From contig PIZR01000002.1 in the NCBI GenBank assembly GCA_002835675.1, positions 220,588-284,587 of the forward strand: a stretch of 64,000 nt of DNA, in the 5' to 3' direction. A program made the translations under genes and the position numbers. This DNA is from Bacillus sp. BA3. GTDB taxonomy: Bacteria > Bacillota > Bacilli > Bacillales > DSM-1321. The number at the start of each line of letters is the position of its first letter. Positions within the stretch are counted from its first letter, which is position 1. The notes below the pieces were generated by a model that was not told the origin of the DNA, did no database searches, and saw nothing but the letters and a program-made list of their open reading frames with translations. Below, one piece after another: positions 16,763 through 27,850 of this stretch.

Positions 16763-18337
16763 GTGTATCGGATTTTAGTAGCAGACGCCATTAAACCAGA
16801 AGGACTCGGACCGCTATCTGAGGCATCCAATATTCATCTCATTCAAAAGACCGTAGAGGAAGCTGCAAACGAACTTGATCAGATTGATGCAATTCTTGTA
16901 AGAAGTGCTACGAAGGTTTCAGAGGATTTAATGAACCGTATGCCGCAGCTAAAAATTATAGCACGCGCTGGTGTCGGTGTTGATAACATAGATATCCCCT
17001 CGGCGACAAAACGCGGGATTGTCGTGGTTAATGCACCTGACGGCAACACCATTTCAACAGCTGAACATACATTCGCCATGATGGCTTCATTAATGCGCCA
17101 CATTCCGCAAGCTTATGCTTCACTGAAGAATGGGGAGTGGAAACGTTCTTCATATACGGGTACTGAACTTCGTGGTAAAACATTAGGAATAGTTGGCTTT
17201 GGACGTATCGGAGGGGAAATTGCCAAACGCGCTAAGGTATTCGGCATGGATGTCATTGTCTATGATCCGTTCCTTACTGTCGATCGTGCAAAGAAAATGT
17301 CCGTAACTGCCCTGCCGTTAGATGAATTGCTTCCTAAAGCAGACATCATTACTGTTCATACACCACTTACGAATGAAACTAGAGGATTAATCAATAAAGA
17401 AAAACTGCTTACCTGTAAAAAAGGGGTTTATGTACTTAACTGCGCCCGGGGCGGTATTCTGGACGAAGATGATTTATATGAAATGTTAGTTCAAGGACAT
17501 GTTGCAGGGGCGGCACTGGACGTTTTCGTCGAAGAACCTCCAATTGGCCATAAACTGCTTGAACTGGATAGCGTCATTGCTACACCTCATCTGGGTGCTT
17601 CAACTAAAGAAGCCCAATTAAATGTTGCCGTACAGGTTGCCCAGGAGGTATTGACCTATTTCGAAGGAAATCCAGTCTCAAGTTCGATCAACCTGCCAGC
17701 CATATCTAAAGAAGTGTTTGAAAAGGTACAGCCATTCTATCAACTTGTTCAGCAAATGGGATCCATTGCTTCTCAGTGCATGAATGAAGGAATTCAGGAG
17801 ATCTCCGTTACGTATGCCGGAGAATCATTGGATTTCGATACAGCGATTCTTACAAAAAGTCTAATCTCCGGCTTTTTCAGATCAAGAGTCGATGCATCTG
17901 TAAATGAAGTGAATGCCTTGTTGATCGCAAAAGAGCGTGGCATAACCGTTGGTGAAAAAATCTCTACGGACTCTTTAGGTTACTCGAATTTGATCAGCCT
18001 TAAAGTAAAAGGTGACCACCGTGAATTAACAATCAGTGGGACTTATATCGAAAATTACGGTTCTCGAATTGTAAGTTTGAATGGTTTCAAAATCGACTTT
18101 CATCCAGAACCGAATTTACTTTATATCCAGCATACCGATAAACCTGGTGTAATCGGTAACGTAGGTAAGGTCCTGGGTGATCACGGAGTGAATATCGCCA
18201 CCATGCAGGTTGGCCGTAAAGAAGCTGGCGGGGAAGCCATCATGGTTTTGAGCTTTGATTTACCATTGGAGGATAACATGAAACAATTTTTAATGGAAAC
18301 AGAAGAAATTACATTCATGGCCCGTATTTCATTATAA
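16763..18337 (+). CDS. serA: D-3-phosphoglycerate dehydrogenase SerA
   Basis: 524 residues, the long form with a C-terminal ACT domain. Visible are the NAD fold GIVGFGRIGGEIA, the catalytic Arg in NCARGGILDE, the Glu in VEEPP and the His in TPHLGAST. The C-terminal region (from about 450) holds the ACT serine-feedback domain (HTDKPGVIGNVGKVLG). It catalyses the first step of serine synthesis. The start is GTG at 16763, with AGGAAGG upstream. There is no T-box leader. A strong terminator follows. Confidence 0.96.
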   Translation: MYRILVADAIKPEGLGPLSEASNIHLIQKTVEEAANELDQIDAILVRSATKVSEDLMNRMPQLKIIARAGVGVDNIDIPSATKRGIVVVNAPDGNTISTAEHTFAMMASLMRHIPQAYASLKNGEWKRSSYTGTELRGKTLGIVGFGRIGGEIAKRAKVFGMDVIVYDPFLTVDRAKKMSVTALPLDELLPKADIITVHTPLTNETRGLINKEKLLTCKKGVYVLNCARGGILDEDDLYEMLVQGHVAGAALDVFVEEPPIGHKLLELDSVIATPHLGASTKEAQLNVAVQVAQEVLTYFEGNPVSSSINLPAISKEVFEKVQPFYQLVQQMGSIASQCMNEGIQEISVTYAGESLDFDTAILTKSLISGFFRSRVDASVNEVNALLIAKERGITVGEKISTDSLGYSNLISLKVKGDHRELTISGTYIENYGSRIVSLNGFKIDFHPEPNLLYIQHTDKPGVIGNVGKVLGDHGVNIATMQVGRKEAGGEAIMVLSFDLPLEDNMKQFLMETEEITFMARISL

Positions 18338-18340
18338 GAC

Positions 18341-18371
18341 AAAAAAGTGCCCGTCAGCGCGGGCACTTTTT
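18341..18371 (+). terminator. Terminator after serA
   Basis: AAAAGTGCCCG ... CGGGCACTTTTT. It is near-symmetric and may also serve rsiX from the other side. Confidence 0.88.
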
Positions 18372-18469
18372 CTGTGAATGCAAGGGGCTTTTGCTTACCA
18401 TGGACAGTGTGTTTATAACGCACCATCATATGAAAAACCTTCATATTTATTTAATCTAAGCCCGCTGCA

Positions 18470-19693
18470 TCAATTCACTTGGTTCGGAGCTTTAGGCACC
18501 AATATGTCTTCAGTTAAATTCAGCTGGCCTACCTCTTCAATTGGAGCATTTTCAAACTTCACTTTTTCAAAACCAAAATCCTTAGCTATGAAGAGGATGG
18601 CTTCTAAAGCTTGAAGGGATTCCTCACTATTATCAATAGCAGCTTGATCTGATAATTGAATAATCACAAGATCTCCATTCGAGCTTATCCTTTCCCATTT
18701 CAGGTCAGGCGGGATTGCAGGTGAAATTCCCTCGATGTCTGCCTCCCCTTTTCCAGCCTGCAGCGCTTCCTCAAAGTCCTGATATCCCATATTGCTTGGA
18801 ACAAGAAACCTTGGGGAGGACTCATCCTTCTGGTAAAGCAGGTATGTGCGATTTTTTTGATGAGGTATATCCAACTCCTTTAAATATCCCGCATGCGCAA
18901 ACATGGCACCTTGCTCACCATCTGTAGAAAATGTCATTTTCTCTATATTATTATAGGAAAGAGTTTCCTCCAACGAATGGAGAAAAAGTGTATCTTCATC
19001 CAATAGTTGGCTTTTTTCTTGAAAATCAATATGAGCAGTGGCCGTATCGTTTCCTTGGCTAATCTTTATATCAAGTGGAAAATAATCAGATAGCCCATAT
19101 TGCTCTTCATTGATATCGGACATTTGATTAACTAACTGTTTCAATGTATCACTTTGATCGTAATGTTTGAGTTTAATTGAAATGGGAACGATGAAATTCA
19201 TTTGATCATCTGGGATCCCCATCGTAATGATCGATGCATCGTTAAGGTCATTTTGATAAATCGCTTGTGCAAAGTTTTTTTCCTTTTTCCCTTTTCCGGG
19301 TTCCATTTCTGAAACCTCGTCTTTAGATTCAATTTTTGCTTGCTTACTCGAAAACTCTTGATAATCCTGTTTATCTTCTGGAGGATTTTCTTTGTTGCTT
19401 GCATCCTGCCGTTCATGATCTGCCGTTTCCTTATTTTCAAATAGAGATAATTTCCCACTACTGCCGCTGTCCTCTTGACTTGTCGTTCCTTTTTTTTCGA
19501 TAATTAACGATGATGCCAAAACAACCATTAAGAATAAGGAGGCAACACCCGCAATTAGAGGTATCCAGTGTTTCTTTCTCTTTTTATCATGTATTCTCGC
19601 AAACACCTCTGCCTTGGTTCGGTCATCTTTAAATTTCGGAAGCTCTCGGAGCAAGTCTTCAATTTCGCTTTCTTTCCAACGGGACCTTCTCAA
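18470..19693 (-). CDS. rsiX: Anti-sigma-X factor RsiX
   Basis: 407 residues: a cytoplasmic N-terminal sigma-binding part (1-42), one membrane segment (about 43-65), a Glu/Lys/Asp-rich linker, and a large extracytoplasmic domain that looks GerMN-like. It holds SigX at the membrane. The start is TTG at 19693, 8 bases after GGAGGG. It overlaps the sigX 3' end by 35 bp, so synthesis is probably coupled. B. subtilis RsiX is about 370 residues; the extra length is mainly in the linker. Confidence 0.87.
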   Translation of the reverse strand: MRRSRWKESEIEDLLRELPKFKDDRTKAEVFARIHDKKRKKHWIPLIAGVASLFLMVVLASSLIIEKKGTTSQEDSGSSGKLSLFENKETADHERQDASNKENPPEDKQDYQEFSSKQAKIESKDEVSEMEPGKGKKEKNFAQAIYQNDLNDASIITMGIPDDQMNFIVPISIKLKHYDQSDTLKQLVNQMSDINEEQYGLSDYFPLDIKISQGNDTATAHIDFQEKSQLLDEDTLFLHSLEETLSYNNIEKMTFSTDGEQGAMFAHAGYLKELDIPHQKNRTYLLYQKDESSPRFLVPSNMGYQDFEEALQAGKGEADIEGISPAIPPDLKWERISSNGDLVIIQLSDQAAIDNSEESLQALEAILFIAKDFGFEKVKFENAPIEEVGQLNLTEDILVPKAPNQVN

Positions 19694-20219
19694 TGCGGTG
19701 GCCCTCCTTTCCTGATAAATCCTCCATCAACTTTTTAATAGCCTTCAAAGCACGGTGCTGGGTTGTTTTTACCTTACTTTCACTCCAATTCAATACTTCA
19801 GCAGTTTCCGTAATGGACAATCCCTGAATATATCGTAAAATGATGACGGATCTTTGATTCGTGGTACACCGGTTTAGGCATTGATAAATATCTTGGATTT
19901 CATCGTTCATGATAGCCACTTCTTCGGGAATGGGTTCTTTATCTTTTATCAATTGCCTATCCCAATCAAAGTTGGGAAAGATTTTGTCTTTCCACCCTTT
20001 TTGTTTCCGAAAATAATCAATCGTCACATTTCTAGCAATCGAATACATCCACGTTTTTTCACTGCTCTTTCCTTCGAAGCGTTCATACGCCTTCATCACC
20101 CGGATATAGACCTCCTGAACAAGGTCCTCAGCCGTTTCTCGATTCTTGGTCATATAAAAAATGAATTGATAAATTTCCTGATGATATTTCTCATAAAGAT
20201 CGTGGAAAACGGAATCCAT
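19659..20219 (-). CDS. sigX: ECF sigma factor SigX
   Basis: 186 residues: region 2 (EIYQFIFYMTKNRETAEDLV, then YSIARNVTIDYFRKQ) and region 4 (RYIQGLSITETAEVL, WSESKVKTTQHRALK). Group IV sigma-X of B. subtilis controls cell-envelope charge and lipid-modification genes. Start taken at ATG 20219. Longer versions of the frame would begin upstream of the sigma-X promoter and cannot be right if that promoter is used. Followed by overlapping rsiX. Confidence 0.93.
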   Translation of the reverse strand: MDSVFHDLYEKYHQEIYQFIFYMTKNRETAEDLVQEVYIRVMKAYERFEGKSSEKTWMYSIARNVTIDYFRKQKGWKDKIFPNFDWDRQLIKDKEPIPEEVAIMNDEIQDIYQCLNRCTTNQRSVIILRYIQGLSITETAEVLNWSESKVKTTQHRALKAIKKLMEDLSGKEGHRIEKVPLERKRN

Positions 20220-20247
20220 CATTTCCCCACATCCGTTCATAAATATA

Positions 20248-20273
20248 GTCGTCAATCCTAAATAAAAGTTACA
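20248..20273 (-). promoter_or_regulatory. Autoregulatory sigma-X promoter
   Basis: Minus strand: TGTAAC (20268-20273), 16-bp spacer, CGAC (20248-20251). This matches the sigma-X consensus and lies 29 bp upstream of the sigX ATG. Confidence 0.8.
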
Positions 20274-20332
20274 TACTTCGGCTTTTATATTATTATAAAA
20301 TTCCGTTAATTTCCACATATTCGAGACTTTCC

Positions 20333-20377
20333 TAAAAAAAACAAAGGCAAGTTGGAAAGAAATCCAATTGCCTTTGT
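20333..20377 (-). terminator. Terminator after resE
   Basis: ACAAAGGCAA...TGGA / TCCAATTGCCTTTGT with a T tract on the minus strand. It ends the res transcript. Confidence 0.85.
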
Positions 20378-20425
20378 CTTCTCAGTTCCTTATGAAACAA
20401 GATTTTTTGGCAAGCCACCCGTCAT

Positions 20426-22216
20426 TCATTCAGCATTCTCCAAAATTCGAGGCAGGATAAAACTGAACGTTGTCCCTTTATTAGGTAAACTGTTTACCGA
20501 TATGAAGCCATCATGGGCATTGATTATATTTTTTACGATTGCCAAACCCAATCCGGTGCCCGAACGCCCGCGGGTCCTTGCTTTATCCGCTTTATAAAAC
20601 CTCTCGAATACAAAAGGTAAATCTTCTTCGGGAATTCCAGATCCAGAGTCCTTCACATCAATGATCAGACCCCTTCGATCACTTGTCCTCTGAATGACAT
20701 CGATGTTACCTCCTGGAGGAGTATGACGAATCGCATTATCAATTAAATTGGTCAAAACCTGTTCAATACGGTCCGGATCGAAATGCCATTGAATTTGATC
20801 ATCTTCAAGACTGGCTGAAATTGTGATCCCTTTTTCTTTAGCTAGCCCGGAAAACTTACTTGTAATCCTCTTTAAATAAGGAGAAATAGGTACACATTCA
20901 TAGCTAAGGTTCATTTTACCCGATTCCAATTTAGCAAGATCGAGCAGATCATTGACCAACCGTCCCATTCTCAAAGACTCATCATAGATGATGCGGGCCA
21001 TTTCCACCTTTTCCTCTTCACTGCTCGCAATGTCATCTACGATCGCTTCACTATATCCCTGCAACATTGAAATCGGCGTTCTTAACTCATGCGAGACATT
21101 AGCTATGAAATCAGTCCTAAGTTTGTCCATACGTCTTTCATCACTCATATCCCGTATGATGGCCACCGCTCCCCGAATATTGTCGGCATTTGTGTATAGG
21201 GGACTGACAATCAATCCCCAATCTCGGCCCTGTAAGGTAATTTCACCGACCTTCTCCTTATCGAAGGATTCTGATTCATCAAAAAGATTCATTAAAACCA
21301 ACGGGACATTCACATTATCTTCCCGGTTATAGCCCTTTTCAAAGTACCAGGATTGCAGAAACCTTTCCGCAGGCGGATTCGTTTCAAGAATTGTGCCATC
21401 TTTATTGAAGGTAATGACCCCATCTGCCATACTGCTAAGAATGCTTGAGAGATGTTCCTTTTCCTGACTAAGTGCATTCATATTGAATTTCAGCTGCTTC
21501 CTCATCTGATTAAACGCTATGGCCAGCTCACCGATTTCATCTTGAGTCAGAATTGGAACCTTTGTATCAAATTTCCCCCGGGCAATCGCTAGAGCGGCTT
21601 CCCTCATCTTCACCAATGGGGCATTGATTCTTGTGGATAAAAAGAAAGCAAAAATCGTTGTCAAAATAATGGCGATGCCTGCTGCCAATAAAATGAACTG
21701 TGTAGTGGATTTTGTGGTTTCTTCCATGGACTCCAACGATTGAAATAGAAATACTTCATCTTGTTCCCCGTTCAATTCAAGTGGAATGCCTACTACGATT
21801 GCTGACAATTCCTCGTTACCCGCATCATCGGAAAGCGCCATTTCCTTTTTCACAGTCTTTCTTTCCGTAAAAACCTTGAGTAATTCGGAATCATTTTTTA
21901 TGAGTTCCGGTGTGATTTCGAACTCCTTATCTCCTCCGATGGACGAGAATATCATTTTGTCATCATTTAGAATGATCATCTTCGCTTCGTTGCCTATTAG
22001 TTCCGAAGCTATTTGTAAAACCTCATTGCTGGATCCCTGATGTTCATTGGTAACCTTAATGATTTGTTCAGCGGTTTTGGTTAAATCATTTTCAATATTT
22101 TCAATTTGGAAATTCTCAAAGAATTCGACCAGCAGAACAGTTAACACGATTAATACAAACGACACGAGCAATAGGATCGTTGCCCATAGCTTCCCTACAA
22201 CACTGCCCCATAGCAT
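20426..22216 (-). CDS. resE: Sensor histidine kinase ResE
   Basis: 596 residues: membrane segment (about 10-32), extracytoplasmic domain, second membrane segment (about 173-195), HAMP (to about 245), PAS domain (about 255-360), HisKA with His376 in VSHELRTP, and an HATPase domain with DLLDLAKLE before it and the glycine boxes [10 protein letters not shown] and GTGLGLAIV. It senses reduced respiration or nitric oxide and phosphorylates ResD. Its ATG overlaps the resD stop by one base. Confidence 0.96.
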   Translation of the reverse strand: MLWGSVVGKLWATILLLVSFVLIVLTVLLVEFFENFQIENIENDLTKTAEQIIKVTNEHQGSSNEVLQIASELIGNEAKMIILNDDKMIFSSIGGDKEFEITPELIKNDSELLKVFTERKTVKKEMALSDDAGNEELSAIVVGIPLELNGEQDEVFLFQSLESMEETTKSTTQFILLAAGIAIILTTIFAFFLSTRINAPLVKMREAALAIARGKFDTKVPILTQDEIGELAIAFNQMRKQLKFNMNALSQEKEHLSSILSSMADGVITFNKDGTILETNPPAERFLQSWYFEKGYNREDNVNVPLVLMNLFDESESFDKEKVGEITLQGRDWGLIVSPLYTNADNIRGAVAIIRDMSDERRMDKLRTDFIANVSHELRTPISMLQGYSEAIVDDIASSEEEKVEMARIIYDESLRMGRLVNDLLDLAKLESGKMNLSYECVPISPYLKRITSKFSGLAKEKGITISASLEDDQIQWHFDPDRIEQVLTNLIDNAIRHTPPGGNIDVIQRTSDRRGLIIDVKDSGSGIPEEDLPFVFERFYKADKARTRGRSGTGLGLAIVKNIINAHDGFISVNSLPNKGTTFSFILPRILENAE

Positions 22217-22932
22217 CAGTCATTAACGACTTCGAACTTGTAACCTACACCCCAAACGGTGACAATCATCTTGGCTGCGTTTTCGGAAATGCGGTTTAAT
22301 TTTTCACGTAAGCGTTTAACATGCGTGTCTACAGTTCGAAGATCTCCAAAGAATTCATAGTGCCACACTTCTTTTAACAATTGCTCCCGATCGAAAACCT
22401 TATCTGGGGATTTCGCCAAGAAATATAATAATTCATATTCTTTTGGTGTTAATGAAACCTCTTTGTTATCTGCAAGTACACGGTGGGCATCATTATCAAT
22501 GGTTAGATGTGGGAAGACGATCACATCTTTTGCCGTCGTTTCCGTCTGCATGTAACTTGTGCTTGATGATCGACGTAATAAAGCCTTAACCCTTAACACG
22601 ACTTCACGCGGACTGAAAGGCTTTACGATATAATCATCGGTACCCACTTCGAACCCTTGAACGCGGTTCACTTCTTCACCTTTAGCAGTCAGCATGATAA
22701 TCGGTGTCGTTTTCTTTTCCCTTAATTCACGGCAAACTTCGATTCCATCTTTACCAGGCATCATAATATCCAATAAAATTAAATCATAATCATTTTCAAG
22801 GGCTTTTGTTAAAGCCACATCTCCATTTTCAGCTTCATCGATCATGTATTCTTCTCTTTCCAAATACATCTTTAACAGCCGGCGGATTCTTTCCTCATCA
22901 TCCACCACGAGAATTTTAATAGCGTTATACAT
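22216..22932 (-). CDS. resD: Response regulator ResD
   Basis: 238 residues: receiver domain with DD11-12, phospho-acceptor Asp55, Thr82 and Lys104, and an OmpR-type winged helix ([20 protein letters not shown]). It activates genes for respiration and anaerobic growth. ATG 22932 follows GGAGG. About 120 bp upstream a palindrome TTTTGTGACAAAA (23051-23063) contains TTTGTGA, close to the ResD-binding core, and could mediate autoregulation; this is only a candidate. Confidence 0.96.
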   Translation of the reverse strand: MYNAIKILVVDDEERIRRLLKMYLEREEYMIDEAENGDVALTKALENDYDLILLDIMMPGKDGIEVCRELREKKTTPIIMLTAKGEEVNRVQGFEVGTDDYIVKPFSPREVVLRVKALLRRSSSTSYMQTETTAKDVIVFPHLTIDNDAHRVLADNKEVSLTPKEYELLYFLAKSPDKVFDREQLLKEVWHYEFFGDLRTVDTHVKRLREKLNRISENAAKMIVTVWGVGYKFEVVND

Positions 22933-23228
22933 TATGTAATCAGCCTCCTATCATATATTCTACAAAATGAAAACTTCCATGACTAATACTTTTTCCTCAC
23001 AAAGTACGATAAAGAGCGTATTTCGCATGGCTTCCATGAACCTTTCACCATTTTGTCACAAAAAAAGACTTTGACCGCCCACTTAGAATTCTTAAATGCT
23101 ATTTCAACGAAATATTGTTTTATTAAAGGGAGCGACAAAAAAGGGGGCATTTTCCAGAAAAATCGATAAGCCTACTCCTCGACGTTTCTATCAAAAGACC
23201 CCCTTCATCTAAATATTACAATACAGAA

Positions 23229-24407
23229 TCAAGCATATGAATGCAAACCAGCAATAACAAGATTTACGAATATCAAGTTAAACATTATGATGGCAAAACC
23301 GATTACGGCAAGCCAAGCTGATTTTTCCCCTTGCCACCCCTTTGACATGCGGAGATGCAAGAAAGCCGCATAAAACAACCAAGTAACCAGTGCCCAGACT
23401 TCTTTCGGATCCCAGCCCCAGAATCGTGTCCAGGCCACTTGAGCCCAGATCATTGCAAAAATGAGGGCACCGAGTGTAAAGATTGGAAAACCGATAAGGA
23501 CCGAACGATAACTAATCTCGTCCAATAAATTCAAATTCACATTTTTAACGATCGGTTTAATCAATGCCGCCACTCTTTTGCGAGCGATCAACCTTATTAA
23601 ACCATACAGGACGAGTCCCGCACCGATTGACCAAATTACAGTATTCAGTTTCTTGGCATTGATCAGTGCAGGCATGTCCACCAGAGGTTCAAACCGATCC
23701 GTCTCGATAAGTTTCCCTTCATGGGGACCTACCAATGCCGGCAGGTTGAATTCCTGTTTGACCTCGGCACCATGTTTATCGACCCAATCAAAATTTGCCT
23801 TATAATCCATGGCAGCAAAAGAAGAAGTGATGATGACGAAACCGAGGGTGCAGACTAATGTAAACATGATGGCTTCAAGCCAGAACGTTCTTTTGCTTGA
23901 TTGTGTCTGATCGACGAATTTGATTAAATAAATGATGGCAGTAACGAAACTTATGGCAAGGATTGACTGTCCTGCCGCAGCAGTCGTAACATGAATATGA
24001 AGCCAATCGCTCTGCAAAGCAGGAATGAGTGGCGAAATTTCTGTTGGGAACATACTTGCATAAGCGATTATCAATAATGCGATCGGTAAAGCGAATAGCC
24101 CAAGGGCAGGTGTTTTATAAAGAAAATAAATTAATATGAAAGCACCGACCAGCATCATTCCGAAAAAGGTCGTAAATTCAAACAGGTTACTTACCGGGGC
24201 ATGGCCTGCAGCAATCCATCTTGTGATGAAATACCCAATTTGCGCTGCAAATCCTATAATGGTAATGAAAATGCCCAGCTTAGCCCATTTGTTTTGTTTC
24301 TTTTCCTCCGCCCCGCGTTTATCCTTGATCGATCCCCCAAATAAAAAGGTAGCGATCAGATATAAAATGAAAGCGGCATATAAAAGGTTACTGCTTAATT
24401 CAGCCAT
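23229..24407 (-). CDS. resC: Cytochrome c biogenesis protein ResC (CcsA/CcsB family)
   Basis: 392 residues, about eight membrane segments. The heme-handling tryptophan-rich motif [15 protein letters not shown] is near the C-terminus. With ResB it forms the system II heme transport and cytochrome c synthase complex. The start overlaps the resB 3' end by 8 bp. ResD/ResE genes lie about 300 bp downstream with their own leader. Confidence 0.95.
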   Translation of the reverse strand: MAELSSNLLYAAFILYLIATFLFGGSIKDKRGAEEKKQNKWAKLGIFITIIGFAAQIGYFITRWIAAGHAPVSNLFEFTTFFGMMLVGAFILIYFLYKTPALGLFALPIALLIIAYASMFPTEISPLIPALQSDWLHIHVTTAAAGQSILAISFVTAIIYLIKFVDQTQSSKRTFWLEAIMFTLVCTLGFVIITSSFAAMDYKANFDWVDKHGAEVKQEFNLPALVGPHEGKLIETDRFEPLVDMPALINAKKLNTVIWSIGAGLVLYGLIRLIARKRVAALIKPIVKNVNLNLLDEISYRSVLIGFPIFTLGALIFAMIWAQVAWTRFWGWDPKEVWALVTWLFYAAFLHLRMSKGWQGEKSAWLAVIGFAIIMFNLIFVNLVIAGLHSYA

Positions 24408-26049
24408 TTAAAACTTCCCCCTTACTAGAAGATTTCTCCTCTTCAAGTTGATCCATTGGTTCGGAAAGTGATGTTGATTCTATCGCTTGTTTTATATCTC
24501 TTTTAATGCCATGCCAGTTTTTGTTTGTATGGCCGGCCAAAAGTATCTCATCATCTTTCCTCTTAATCCATATACGCCGGTGATTCCAATAAGACCCTTG
24601 GACAACGCCGATCATGAAGATGATCCCACCAGTGAATAGGATCCAAAGCGTTAAATCCTTCCTGACGGTCAAAGCCGTGACATCTTGGGTTTCCACACCA
24701 TTAAAAGCCATTTTATAAGTGTTTTCCCCTAAGGGCTCCACAGTCTCCTTAATCGCCACGAAACTGACTTCACCCTCTGGCTTATCCGGAGTATGCATTT
24801 TAAAGATAAATGCTGGATTATTCGGAATCTTCGATATCGTTCTAGGCTCGCCTTTTTCATCGAACTCGAAATCTGGGAAGTAACTGATCAAGTCAACGGA
24901 ATATCCTTCTTTCAACTCGTATTTCTTTTGAGGATTATTCAAATCAACCTTTAAGCTGCCATATTTCTCTTCGGTTTTTTTATTTATCAAATTAAAAGCC
25001 ATCGTACTGAGCTCATCCAATTTATAGTCTACTTGGTAGAGAGCATAATGATCATGTTTCAGAGGTTCATTGACTTTGATTTTGTAATCTTTAAGCTTAT
25101 CAAGGTCCACTTTTTCCCCTGGTAAGGTTTCTCCCTTGCGCTCATAGAGCGTAACATCGGATTGATAGGTTTTTGCGATCGTACCGGTTTTATCAATTGC
25201 AGCACTGTACTGCTCATCTTCTTCATTCTCTTTGTCATACACCTCTAAGGTAAATTCATTATTCTGGAGGTAGTATTCACCATTTGTACCCGGGATTTCT
25301 TTTCTCTCGCCTTCACGCAGCCAAAGTACTTTGTCGATATACATCCCAGGGACGGAACGCAATAATGCTCCAATTAAGAAAATGATAAGTCCAATATGAT
25401 TTACATAGGGTCCCCAACGTGAAAAACGACCCTTTTCGGCAAGTATATGACCGTTTTCCTCTCGTATATGATAACGCTGCCTTTTTAGTCTATCCTTTAC
25501 TCCTTCAAGGTTTATATCTTGGTCTTCAAGCTTTGTCACCCCATAAATCCGCTGACGTTTCATGAACCCGTCATGCCGTGTGACCCCTTGTTTTTTTAAC
25601 GATCGATATAACGGAAAGAACCGGTCGATACTGGCAATCAATAGTGATATGCCCAGCATGCCTATGATAATCAAATACCACCATGAGCTATACAAGTTAT
25701 GAAACCCGAGTTCATAATACACCATTCCGAACCAGCCGTATTCCAGTTCATAATGCTCTGCAGGCGTAGCTGTTGAAGGAATGTACATTTCCTGGGGTAG
25801 AATCGTCCCGATAGCCGAAGCGATCAAGGCAATGACAATGAGCGTCACCCCGACCTTAACGGAAGAAAAGAAGTTCCATATTTTATCGATGATCGTTTTT
25901 TTATATGTTTGTGAACGCCTGGCACTTCCTTCATATCTCATATCAATAAGCTTATTCTCTTTTTCGTTATCAAGCACCATACCGCATTTCCCACAAATCT
26001 TTGTGCCAAACGGATTTACATGACCACAATCGCATTTTACTTCTTTCAT
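24400..26049 (-). CDS. resB: Cytochrome c biogenesis protein ResB
   Basis: 549 residues. The N-terminus carries a small zinc-ribbon-like Cys set (C6, C8, C19, C22), followed by membrane segments (from about residue 65), a large extracytoplasmic domain, and a final membrane segment near 470. It works with ResC to attach heme to apocytochrome c. It lies 18 bp after resA and overlaps resC. Confidence 0.94.
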   Translation of the reverse strand: MKEVKCDCGHVNPFGTKICGKCGMVLDNEKENKLIDMRYEGSARRSQTYKKTIIDKIWNFFSSVKVGVTLIVIALIASAIGTILPQEMYIPSTATPAEHYELEYGWFGMVYYELGFHNLYSSWWYLIIIGMLGISLLIASIDRFFPLYRSLKKQGVTRHDGFMKRQRIYGVTKLEDQDINLEGVKDRLKRQRYHIREENGHILAEKGRFSRWGPYVNHIGLIIFLIGALLRSVPGMYIDKVLWLREGERKEIPGTNGEYYLQNNEFTLEVYDKENEEDEQYSAAIDKTGTIAKTYQSDVTLYERKGETLPGEKVDLDKLKDYKIKVNEPLKHDHYALYQVDYKLDELSTMAFNLINKKTEEKYGSLKVDLNNPQKKYELKEGYSVDLISYFPDFEFDEKGEPRTISKIPNNPAFIFKMHTPDKPEGEVSFVAIKETVEPLGENTYKMAFNGVETQDVTALTVRKDLTLWILFTGGIIFMIGVVQGSYWNHRRIWIKRKDDEILLAGHTNKNWHGIKRDIKQAIESTSLSEPMDQLEEEKSSSKGEVLNG

Positions 26050-26067
26050 GTCAAAAACTCCCCAATA

Positions 26068-26598
26068 TTATGGTTTAATTCTCTCCATATGCTTTTGGAT
26101 GCTCTCTTCTGTCAAAGCTCCAGTGATGATATCTATCACTTTCCCCTCTTTATCAACCAAAAAGGTGACAGGCAATATATCCACGCGATAAGCATTTTCC
26201 ACTTCCCTACCTTTATCGATCATGACAGGAAAGGTAAGATCATGCTTTGTAATGAAATTATTGACAGCATAGTCAGATTCCCCGACATTAACCGCCAATA
26301 TCTCAACGCCCTGGTCTTTAAAGTTTTTATATTGATTTTCCATATAAGGCATTTCATATTCACACGGCTTGCAATATGTACCCCAAAAGTTCAGGAAGAC
26401 GCCTTTTCCCTTGTAATCGGAAAGTTTATGCTCTTTGCCTTCCATATCAGTCAAGACGAAATTGGGTGCATCGGATCCTTTTTTCAGGCTTTCATTCTTA
26501 TCTTTAGTGAAGTTCGTATAAAGGGCAAACACTAAAGCTGCACCTAAAAGCAGGAGAATGATGGTTCTGCTAATTAGGCGTCGCTTCTTCTTATCCAT
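26068..26598 (-). CDS. resA: Thiol-disulfide oxidoreductase ResA
   Basis: 176 residues, an N-terminal membrane anchor (about 9-27) and an extracytoplasmic thioredoxin fold with the active site C76-K-P-C79 (B. subtilis has CEPC). It reduces the heme-binding cysteines of apocytochrome c before heme attachment. First gene of the resABC unit. Confidence 0.94.
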   Translation of the reverse strand: MDKKKRRLISRTIILLLLGAALVFALYTNFTKDKNESLKKGSDAPNFVLTDMEGKEHKLSDYKGKGVFLNFWGTYCKPCEYEMPYMENQYKNFKDQGVEILAVNVGESDYAVNNFITKHDLTFPVMIDKGREVENAYRVDILPVTFLVDKEGKVIDIITGALTEESIQKHMERIKP

Positions 26599-26736
26599 AG
26601 AGATCCTCCTAAGGCCACACTAAATTTAACCATACCATTATACCATTTAACGCCATGTCCTTTTTATTTACATTTCTGAAGGTTTTGTGACATTCTTTCC
26701 CGATTCATGAAGGAAAAGGTATTTACAGGTTGTTTT

Positions 26737-26774
26737 CCACCACCCATTCTTCCAGGAGAAGAATGGGGTAGTGG
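26737..26774. repeat. Strong hairpin between rluB and resA
   Basis: CCACCACCCATTCTTC pairs with GAAGAATGGGGTAGTGG around a 5-base loop. Neither side has a good T tract, so it may be an RNA-stabilising or processing structure rather than a terminator. Confidence 0.55.
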
Positions 26775-26806
26775 TTTCAACCTATCAATACAGGAAAAAA
26801 TCTTGT

Positions 26807-27547
26807 CTACATTCTCCGCTGTTTAGGTTCGGTCGTTGCTAATGTCCGCATTAATTTAACTTCATGTGGAGTCAGCTCCCGGGAATCTCCTGCTGTTAAA
26901 CCGTCCAATGTCAAGAAACCATATTGTTCCCTCTTCAATTTAATGACGGGATGGCCAATTGCTTCGAACATCCGGCGGACTTGCCTGTTCCTGCCTTCAT
27001 GTATTGTGATTTCAACGATGGCCGTTTCCTTTTTCTTGTCGGTAGACAATACCCTTGTCTTGGCTGGAGCAGTCTTGCCATCCTCCAACTTGATACCTTT
27101 ATCCAGCTTTTTCAAGCTTTCACGCAAAGGCATTCCTTTCACTTTTGCCACATACACTTTATCCACTTCATGCTTCGGATGCATTAACGTGTTTGCAAAT
27201 TCTCCGTCATTCGTTAAAATCAATAAGCCCGAAGTATCGTAATCCAATCGGCCAACTGGATAAATCCGTTCATTGATGTAAGGGAAAAAGTCCGTTACGA
27301 CTTTTCTGTTCTTATCATCAGAAACTGCCGAAATGACGCCGCGCGGTTTATAGAATAGGAAATAAACCGGGGCTTCTTTTTCAAGCGGGACTTCATTAAC
27401 CTCGACCTTATCATTAGGCCCTACCTTCACACCTAATTCCTTCACTACTTTGCCGTTCACTTTTACCTTACCTTCTAAAATCAACTCTTCTGCTTTACGG
27501 CGGGAAGCCAGTCCAGCATGTGCTATCACCTTTTGTAATCGTTCCAT
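26807..27547 (-). CDS. rluB: 23S rRNA pseudouridine synthase RluB
   Basis: 246 residues: N-terminal S4 RNA-binding domain (RLQKVIAHAGLASRRKAEE) and an RsuA-family catalytic domain with GRLDYDTSGLLI, whose Asp is the catalytic residue. It modifies a uridine in the peptidyl-transferase region of 23S rRNA. Same place as ypuL in B. subtilis, between spmB and resA. Confidence 0.94.
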   Translation of the reverse strand: MERLQKVIAHAGLASRRKAEELILEGKVKVNGKVVKELGVKVGPNDKVEVNEVPLEKEAPVYFLFYKPRGVISAVSDDKNRKVVTDFFPYINERIYPVGRLDYDTSGLLILTNDGEFANTLMHPKHEVDKVYVAKVKGMPLRESLKKLDKGIKLEDGKTAPAKTRVLSTDKKKETAIVEITIHEGRNRQVRRMFEAIGHPVIKLKREQYGFLTLDGLTAGDSRELTPHEVKLMRTLATTEPKQRRM

Positions 27548-27850
27548 CTATCTTCACCCCATAGTATAATCATTCGTTTGTTATTGTCTATACATACACA
27601 ATCATACAATTATTACATATTGAGAGGCAAAAACAAAAGGTTTTTCGCTATTAAGAGCTTTTCTTTTATTATTACACCAATAATGGGACGGTTAAATGGG
27701 TTGGTTTCCATAATGAGTGTAACATAGCTTATTTTTCCATACAAAAAAATGTTTCTTTTGATGAAATTTTGAATGAACCCTATTAATGGAAGACTAATTT
27801 TAAGAAAAAAGACAAAAAAAAAAGAAATGGAATCGCCCATTTCCCTACCT

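Noticed and set aside
19881..20261. 126-residue plus-strand frame
   Set aside because: Antisense to sigX.
26020..26535. 171-residue plus-strand frame
   Set aside because: Antisense to resA, which is a certain gene.
27613..27840. 75-residue hydrophobic frame between spmB and rluB
   Set aside because: AT-rich, Phe/Ile/Lys composition typical of chance frames in A/T runs; no ribosome site.
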